Shown: positions 1-4,819 of the stretch, piece after piece | Position numbering within the stretch: position 1 is the stretch's first letter | Layout of the letters: every line of letters starts with the position of its first letter | Assembly: GCA_024278285.1 (NCBI GenBank) | Contig: JAJRTM010000458.1 | Coordinates: forward strand, 1 to 6,937 | DNA from: Planctomycetota bacterium | GTDB taxonomy: Bacteria; Planctomycetota; Planctomycetia; Planctomycetales; Planctomycetaceae | Direction of reading: 5' to 3' | Length of the DNA: 6,937 bases | Position numbers and translations under genes: made by a program | Notes under the pieces: model-generated | What the model saw: only the letters and a program-made list of their open reading frames with translations | Databases searched by the model: none | What the model was told of the DNA's origin: nothing

Positions 1-74
1 TATTTCCGAAGTCGCGTTATTCGCTTTAAGTTAGCTTTGAACATGGTTTAATGTAACGAAACGTCTGAAAAGGC

Positions 75-88
75 CTGTTTCAAAACAG
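75..88. repeat. Short palindrome, possible operator
   Basis: CTGTTT at 75-80 and AAACAG at 83-88 form a 6-bp inverted repeat around a CA centre. It could be a binding site for a dimeric regulator, but the stem is short, it lies about 690 bp from the first supported start codon, and a repeat of this size may occur by chance. Confidence 0.2.
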
Positions 89-173
89 TGAAAACATACT
101 GAACACGACATTTTGTTTAATAAATCAACAAGCCCGTAATGACTCTGGTTACTTTCGTACAGATTATTTAATT

Positions 174-189
174 CTCAGCAGCTCAGCAG
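174..189. repeat. Tandem duplication of an 8-bp unit
   Basis: CTCAGCAG occurs twice without a gap (174-181 and 182-189) and is followed by GTGCTG, which can pair with the second CAGCA. It lies in non-coding sequence. It looks like a small slippage duplication and I infer no function. Confidence 0.45.
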
Positions 190-389
190 GTGCTGTGATT
201 AGTGCATGACAAACAACCGCGACAGTGCCATTCGTGCCAGGAATCTTTTCTTTCCTGATCGGTTTTATTCGCCTGGTTTTAGCATTGCAAATATCGGAAT
301 TGCTTCAGAAAAGTGGCTGGCGTCGGAAGAAAGACCAAGAGTTCTTTCTGGTCGAATAAATTATTTTTTATGTTTTCCTGATAAATTGC

Positions 390-419
390 TTGACAATCCC
401 GACAATATAAGACTAGATT
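390..419 (+). promoter_or_regulatory. Weak sigma-70-like promoter candidate
   Basis: TTGACA (390-395) matches the -35 consensus exactly. TAGATT (414-419), 18 bp downstream, matches four of six -10 positions. The surrounding sequence is AT-rich. If used, it would give a leader of about 350 nt before the start codon at 774, containing the inverted repeats at 567-622. Planctomycete promoters are poorly characterised and such matches are common in AT-rich DNA, so this is only a candidate. Confidence 0.2.
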
Positions 420-566
420 ATCTATATATCTCCTTTATTGGTCATGTCACAGTGAAACAAGTCATGTCCAAGGAGAAAATTGGTTTTTTTCTTACCCCAA
501 GATCCCGCCAGTTTAGATTGTCCCACCAAAATAAAAGAAATTCAGTCTGCTTTATTGTTGAGTGAA

Positions 567-633
567 TTTAAGTCTCTATTTCGAAACTGAGTTCACAAAA
601 TAAACCAGACTTAAAGTTTCGATAAAGTTTTTT
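567..633 (+). promoter_or_regulatory. Crossing inverted repeats with T run, possible leader attenuator
   Basis: Two inverted repeats interleave. TTTAAGTCT (567-575) pairs perfectly over 9 bp with AGACTTAAA (607-615). TCGAAACT (581-588) pairs perfectly over 8 bp with AGTTTCGA (615-622). Because the arms alternate, the two stems would probably be mutually exclusive in RNA. The second is followed by TAAAG and six T (628-633). This resembles the layout of an antiterminator and terminator pair about 140 nt before the first gene. Against it, the stems are AT-rich, the loops are long (31 and 26 nt), and there is no recognised ligand domain or leader peptide. Confidence 0.25.
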
Positions 634-759
634 GAGCTGACCAGTTGAAGCCTCACCAGTAAGTAGGATTGTATTTGATCTGAGACTTTATATTGGATTT
701 TTAACTGTCAGTTCTCAATAACGTGCAACGTCAATTCCAACTTGAAATACAGGATGAAT

Positions 760-767
760 AAGGAGGG
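760..767 (+). promoter_or_regulatory. Ribosome binding site of the DUF1549/DUF1553 gene
   Basis: AAGGAGGG lies 6 nt before the ATG at 774. It is close to the ideal anti-16S complement and fixes the start, giving a protein that begins with a well-formed signal peptide. Confidence 0.85.
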
Positions 768-773
768 TTCTCG

Positions 774-3293
774 ATGAGAGTTTCTCGATGGCAAAAGCGG
801 TGGCAGATGCGTTGGTTTTCTTTTTCAATCGGCCTGATGATCTTTGCTTTACAGGCAGGGGTTATGTGGGCGGCTGATAAATCAGCCTCCGACAAAAAGA
901 TTGCACCTGCTCCGGTTACTTCTGTCAAATTGTTGAAGTTGAGTCTTTCTCCTGAAAAGCTGATTTTGGTTGGTGCGCGAAGCACGCAAGGGGTACGAAT
1001 AACGGGCGTGTATGCGGATGGATCAGTTCGTGATTTAACAAACGAGTGCAAGTTTGTCATTGCTGATGTCAAAGTCGCAACAGTGACAGGCAAAGGTGTT
1101 GTTGTCCCCAAGGCCGATGGAGCCACAACTGTTACTGCGACGTATCAAAACCTTAAAGTAGCTGCTCCGCTGAGTGTTAATAAACTGGTCGATAAATCTT
1201 ATAATTTCTCGAACGATATCTTGCCTGTCATTACGTATTTGAATTGTAATCAGATGGGATGTCATGGTTCTCCCAAGGGGAAGAAGCGTTTGCATTTTTC
1301 TCTTTACAGCGCAGATCCGCACAAAGATTATCTTGAAATTACAGATCGAAAGAAGAAGTTGATTTCGCCTATGGGAAAAGAGGAAAGTCTGTTTTTGCAG
1401 AAAGCGATTTGCGAAGTCGATCATGGTGGAGGAGATCGGACCGAAGCAGATTCGCTCGATTATAAAATTTTGAATGACTGGATTTCGACCGGGGCAGAAG
1501 AAGGAAGCAAAGATGATCCCCAGATGCTCAGCATTGAAGTCTTTCCGAAAGAGCGAACTTGGAAGCCGGGCGACAAATTGCAGTTATTGGTTCAGGCATT
1601 GTATAGCGATGGGACAACTCGTGATGTTTCCAGGCTGGCTTCTTACAGTTCAAGCGAAGAAGCTGTTGTGAAAATTGAAGATGCCGGTCATTCCACGGCG
1701 ACTGGTTACGGCGAAGTGATTGTGATGGTAGGCTACGGCGGGAAATTAACAACCAGCCGGCTGACTTCTGCCCAGCCTTTGAATATCTCATTCCCGCAAC
1801 TTGCAGCGAATAATAAAATTGATGAGCTCATTTACGCCAAGCTCAAACTGCTTAATGTTCCACCATCCGGGCTTTGTTCTGATGAAGTCTTTGTACGGCG
1901 GGTTTACCTCGATGTGATCGGGATCTTGCCTACAGTTGATGAAGCGCGAGCGTTTTTGAATGATAAAAATAAAGAGAAGCGAAAAATTTTGATTGACTCG
2001 CTTTTGAATCGCCCCGAATACGCTGATTATTATACTGTCAAATGGGGTGACATTTTACAAATTAATCGAGATCAACCTGCACGCCTTCAGACAAAAGGGA
2101 TGTGGACGTTTTATCGATGGCTGTGGGACAGCTTAGACCAGAACATGCCGATGAATGAATTTGTGCATGAATTGTTGACTGCCCAGGGAAGCGGTTATGT
2201 GAATGGTCCTGCGAACTTTTTCCGAATTGGAGAAGGGCCGCAAGGGATGGCTGAGCATGCTTCGACGGTCTTTCTTGGTGTCAGGCTCGATTGTGCCCAT
2301 TGCCATAATCATCCGTTCGAGCGATTTACGCTGGTCGATAATTTAGGGATGGCTGCTTTTTTCACTCGCGTCAAAATGAAGTCGAGTCGGGAATCTGAAC
2401 AGGATCGCGAAGTTGTTTATCTGGCTGACAGCGGTTCCATTAAAAATCCGGATACAAACAAACCTGCTCTCGCCAAGTTTCTGGTTGGGGAACCAATTGA
2501 AGAAGCGAAATTGCCAGATGATCCACGTGAACTGCTAGCCGACTGGATTGCTTCTGCAGAGAATCCCTATTTCGCCAAGCATATGAGTAACCGGGTCTGG
2601 ACTTGGTTACTGGGCCGCGGGATTGTTAATGAGCCAGATGATTTCCGTTCGACGAACCCGCCTTCCGATCCGGAATTGCTCGATTACCTGGCGTCTGAAT
2701 TTGTCAAATCGGGTTATGATCTCAAAGCGATGTATCGGCTGATTCTGAATTCACGAACCTACCAGCTTTCTTCAATTCCCAACCAGTGGAATAAGGCAGA
2801 TAAGGTTCATTATTCATACTATCAACTGAAACGACTTTCTGCAGAGCAACTTTCTGAAGCGATTTGTCAGGTGAGTGGCGTTCCTGAAAAGTATTCGGGA
2901 TTGCCACTGGGAACGCGTGCGACGCAGCTTCCCGATATCTTTTTGCGGTCCGAATTCCTGGATGTTTTTGGTCGCCCCAAGCGAGCAACGCCAGTGGAAT
3001 CGGAACGAACCTGCGTGACGCATATCGGGCAGAGCCTGCAAATGATTAGTGCTGAATTTGTAGCTGGAAAAATCCGCTCTGGGAATGGAGTTGCAGCCAG
3101 ACTGGCAGCTTCTGGAAGGCCAATTCCAGAAGTGATCGACGAGTTGTATCTTTCTACGTTAAGCCGTCTTCCTACCGAGAAGGAAAAGAAAATACTTCTT
3201 GCTCAACCAATTTCAGATAAACAGCGCCGAGAAAAAATTGAAGATATGCTCTGGGTGCTGATGAATACGAAAGAGTTTCTTTATAACCACTAA
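774..3293 (+). CDS. Exported DUF1549/DUF1553 protein with cytochrome-type and Ig-like domains
   Basis: This is an 839-residue secreted protein of a family characteristic of Planctomycetes; its biochemical role is not established. Residues 1-34 form a Sec signal peptide: basic RWQKRW start, hydrophobic stretch from about 15, likely cleavage in MWAAD. Residues about 50-135 look like a Big_2-type Ig-like domain (VYADGSVRDLT). Residues about 144-243 resemble the planctomycete cytochrome domain PSCyt1, with a CX4CH motif at C158, C163 and H164. Residues about 250-335 form a second Ig-like domain (ALYSDGTTRDVS). DUF1549 (PSCyt2) spans about 346-533 and includes a canonical CXXCH haem c motif, CAHCH at 507-511, within the family signature CAHCHNHPF. 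DUF1553 (PSD1) spans about 584-830. A periplasmic or surface redox role is an inference from the haem motifs. The DUF1501 gene follows after 137 bp. I see no frameshift or truncation. Confidence 0.93.
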   Translation: MRVSRWQKRWQMRWFSFSIGLMIFALQAGVMWAADKSASDKKIAPAPVTSVKLLKLSLSPEKLILVGARSTQGVRITGVYADGSVRDLTNECKFVIADVKVATVTGKGVVVPKADGATTVTATYQNLKVAAPLSVNKLVDKSYNFSNDILPVITYLNCNQMGCHGSPKGKKRLHFSLYSADPHKDYLEITDRKKKLISPMGKEESLFLQKAICEVDHGGGDRTEADSLDYKILNDWISTGAEEGSKDDPQMLSIEVFPKERTWKPGDKLQLLVQALYSDGTTRDVSRLASYSSSEEAVVKIEDAGHSTATGYGEVIVMVGYGGKLTTSRLTSAQPLNISFPQLAANNKIDELIYAKLKLLNVPPSGLCSDEVFVRRVYLDVIGILPTVDEARAFLNDKNKEKRKILIDSLLNRPEYADYYTVKWGDILQINRDQPARLQTKGMWTFYRWLWDSLDQNMPMNEFVHELLTAQGSGYVNGPANFFRIGEGPQGMAEHASTVFLGVRLDCAHCHNHPFERFTLVDNLGMAAFFTRVKMKSSRESEQDREVVYLADSGSIKNPDTNKPALAKFLVGEPIEEAKLPDDPRELLADWIASAENPYFAKHMSNRVWTWLLGRGIVNEPDDFRSTNPPSDPELLDYLASEFVKSGYDLKAMYRLILNSRTYQLSSIPNQWNKADKVHYSYYQLKRLSAEQLSEAICQVSGVPEKYSGLPLGTRATQLPDIFLRSEFLDVFGRPKRATPVESERTCVTHIGQSLQMISAEFVAGKIRSGNGVAARLAASGRPIPEVIDELYLSTLSRLPTEKEKKILLAQPISDKQRREKIEDMLWVLMNTKEFLYNH

Positions 3294-3308
3294 GTTGTAC
3301 TGAGTTAC

Positions 3309-3336
3309 CGTAGGGTGTGTCACGACGCACCCTACG
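3309..3336. repeat. 28-bp near-perfect palindrome, REP-like
   Basis: CGTAGGGTGTGTC (3309-3321) and GACGCACCCTACG (3324-3336) are complementary at 12 of 13 positions around an AC centre; the exception is a T-G wobble. In RNA it would form a stable hairpin 15 nt after the stop codon of the first gene. No T run follows, so it does not look like a normal intrinsic terminator. It could stabilise the 3' end of the upstream message or be one copy of a dispersed palindromic repeat. From memory I associate GTAGGGTGCGTC-type palindromes with dispersed repeats in environmental genomes, but I could not check this. Confidence 0.6.
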
Positions 3337-3355
3337 TGGAAACTAAAACGATTAC

Positions 3356-3375
3356 CGGCGGCTAGCGCCTTGCCG
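3356..3375. repeat. GC-rich imperfect hairpin between the first two genes
   Basis: CGGCGGC (3356-3362) pairs with GCC (3367-3369) and GCCG (3372-3375) around a TAGC loop, with a TT bulge between the two blocks, giving seven G-C pairs. It is distinctly more GC-rich than its flanks and lies 20 bp after the 28-bp palindrome. The next bases, CTTAC, are not a T run. Together the two elements look like a REP-type pair, or a processing or partial termination site that could lower expression of the downstream genes relative to the first. Confidence 0.45.
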
Positions 3376-3417
3376 CTTACAATAAAATGAAACCTCACCA
3401 TTCAATCACAAAGATGT

Positions 3418-3424
3418 AAGGGAG
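3418..3424 (+). promoter_or_regulatory. Ribosome binding site of the DUF1501 gene
   Basis: AAGGGAG lies 6 nt before the ATG at 3431. It favours this start over internal ATGs at codons 6 and 15, which have no comparable site, and so leaves a 16-residue extension before the twin arginines. Confidence 0.75.
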
Positions 3425-3430
3425 ATAATC

Positions 3431-4783
3431 ATGTTTCAAATTGATATGACATCTGGTAATAGTCGGCACGGGATGGCTCGTCGTGATTTTGTTCGCGTGG
3501 GAGCTTTGTCGACATTGGGACTGACGATGGGCGATCTGTTTCGCTCGCAAGCGAATGCAAAAACAGACGAAAAGAAAAAAGAGCCTCGGGCCAAGGCCTG
3601 TATTGTTCTTTGGGCAAGTGGAGGTCCGTCTCATTTGGATACGTTTGATCCGAAGCCGGAAGCTCCTGCGGAATACCGTGGCACTTTCAAGGCGATCAAC
3701 ACCAAGGCATCGGGGATGCAAATTAACGAGCATTTGCCGTTGATGGCTTTGCAGGCAGATAAATACAGTATCATTCGCAGTTTAACCCACCCATCCCCTT
3801 CCCACGACATTGCCAGTCATACGATGCTTACTGGTAATGTTCCTGCACGGGGAACGATCAGCCCCAGTTATGGTTCGGTTGTCTTCCGTGAACGAGGTTA
3901 CGACGGATCGCTGCCCCCTTACGTGAGTGTCCCTTCGGGACCGCGATATGCACAAGCAGGTTATATTGGCGGTGCTTACAAGCCGTTTTCAATTGGAAGT
4001 GATCCGAACCGAAAAGGTTTCCAGGTAAAAAGTTTGAGGCTGCCTAGTGGCATGACGGTTGATCGATTGGCCAACCGTCGCAAGTGGCTTGAATCACTCG
4101 ATTCTCTTAAACAAACCATGAGTGATAATGCAGAGCTGAAAGTTCTCGACGAATTTTATCAGCGGTCTTACGATATGATCAGTTCGCCAAATGCTTCCAA
4201 AGCGTTCGAATTGTCTGCTGAAGATGACAAGGTTCGTGATCGATATGGACGCAATACGTTGGGGCAAAGTTGTCTGCTTGCTAGGCGATTGGTCGAATCG
4301 GGTGTCTCTTTTGTTCATGTTGATCGAGGGGGCTGGGACACACATAGCAGAAACTTTGAAACGCTAAAAGATGTTCGGCTTCCTGAACTTGATCAAGCGT
4401 TTTCTGCCTTGCTGGAAGACCTGGCTCAGCGTGGCATGTTGGATAGTACGATGGTTGTCTGGATGGGTGAATTTGGGCGAACTCCGAAAATTGATTACGC
4501 CCCTCGCTGGCAGGGTGGTCGCCACCATTACTGCAAGGCATTTTGTTCGGTCGTCGCAGGAGGTGGCTTCAAAGGTGGGCACGTTGTCGGACTGACCAGC
4601 GAATTTGGCGAAGAAGTGAAAGAACGCCCCGTGCTGCCCTGGGATCTGGGAGCAACCATGTTTACTCAACTAGGAATTCCTTACGACAAAACGTATGTGG
4701 AACGAGACCGAAACATTCGACTGCTTCCTTACGGAACCAGCCTGATTAGTGGAGGCATGCTCACGGAAATTGCAGACGTTTAA
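3431..4783 (+). CDS. DUF1501 family protein with Tat leader
   Basis: This 450-residue protein belongs to DUF1501, a family related to the alkaline phosphatase/sulfatase fold and commonly encoded next to DUF1549/DUF1553 genes in Planctomycetes. No substrate is established. The N-terminus carries a twin-arginine leader, ARRDFVRVG at residues 16-24, followed by a mildly hydrophobic stretch to about 34, which implies Tat export of a folded protein. Conserved family blocks are visible in order: SGGPSHLDTFDPKP (63-76), HTMLTG (130-135), RGGWDTHSRNF (299-309), GEFGRTPK (346-353) and AGGGFKGG (376-383). The many His and Asp residues in these blocks are consistent with metal binding, which is an inference. 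The block at 363-367 reads GRHHY, where I would expect a GRDH-like sequence. Length is normal for the family. The next gene starts 36 bp after the stop, so the two are very likely co-transcribed. Confidence 0.93.
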   Translation: MFQIDMTSGNSRHGMARRDFVRVGALSTLGLTMGDLFRSQANAKTDEKKKEPRAKACIVLWASGGPSHLDTFDPKPEAPAEYRGTFKAINTKASGMQINEHLPLMALQADKYSIIRSLTHPSPSHDIASHTMLTGNVPARGTISPSYGSVVFRERGYDGSLPPYVSVPSGPRYAQAGYIGGAYKPFSIGSDPNRKGFQVKSLRLPSGMTVDRLANRRKWLESLDSLKQTMSDNAELKVLDEFYQRSYDMISSPNASKAFELSAEDDKVRDRYGRNTLGQSCLLARRLVESGVSFVHVDRGGWDTHSRNFETLKDVRLPELDQAFSALLEDLAQRGMLDSTMVVWMGEFGRTPKIDYAPRWQGGRHHYCKAFCSVVAGGGFKGGHVVGLTSEFGEEVKERPVLPWDLGATMFTQLGIPYDKTYVERDRNIRLLPYGTSLISGGMLTEIADV

Positions 4784-4804
4784 TTAAGGCAATCATCATA
4801 TTTC

Positions 4805-4811
4805 GGGGAGG
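4805..4811 (+). promoter_or_regulatory. Ribosome binding site of the PPC-domain gene
   Basis: GGGGAGG lies 8 nt before the ATG at 4820, inside the 36-bp gap after the DUF1501 gene. It supports this start, which gives a complete signal peptide. Confidence 0.75.
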
Positions 4812-4819
4812 CTGAGATT

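Larger units (their letters stand above)
1..773. other. AT-rich region without a supportable gene, upstream of the operon
   Basis: This stretch is visibly richer in A and T than the three genes that follow, with many T and A runs. I find no recognisable protein domain on either strand. The one plus-strand reading frame of note (206-565, 119 codons) has no convincing Shine-Dalgarno sequence, no domain and an AT-rich composition, so I treat it as chance. The region most likely separates the operon from whatever lies to the left and holds its promoter and leader. Visible elements are a short palindrome (75-88), a tandem octamer (174-189), a weak sigma-70-like site (390-419) and crossing inverted repeats followed by a T run (567-633). 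The distance to the first start codon is long, so an unrecognised small RNA or leader element is possible. Confidence 0.6.

Noticed and set aside
1..51. Possible 3' end of an upstream gene (plus strand, stop TAA at 49-51) or, on the minus strand, the start of a divergent gene (ATG at 44-42)
   Set aside because: Only about 14-16 codons are visible in either case, and the minus-strand ATG has no Shine-Dalgarno sequence. There is too little to support a partial gene.
75..88. LexA-type SOS box
   Set aside because: The half-sites CTGT and ACAG are separated by 6 bp, not the 8 bp of the classical box, and no SOS-type gene follows.
206..565. A 119-codon plus-strand reading frame
   Set aside because: There is no convincing Shine-Dalgarno sequence, no recognisable domain, signal peptide or low-complexity signature, and the composition matches the AT-rich non-coding surroundings. 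A sigma-70-like site lies within it.
1035..1424. A 129-codon minus-strand frame inside the first gene
   Set aside because: It is antisense to a well-supported domain-bearing gene and shows no family signature.
3294..3430. Intrinsic terminator after the first gene
   Set aside because: Both hairpins lack a following T run, so I describe them as palindromic elements instead and keep the three genes as a probable operon.
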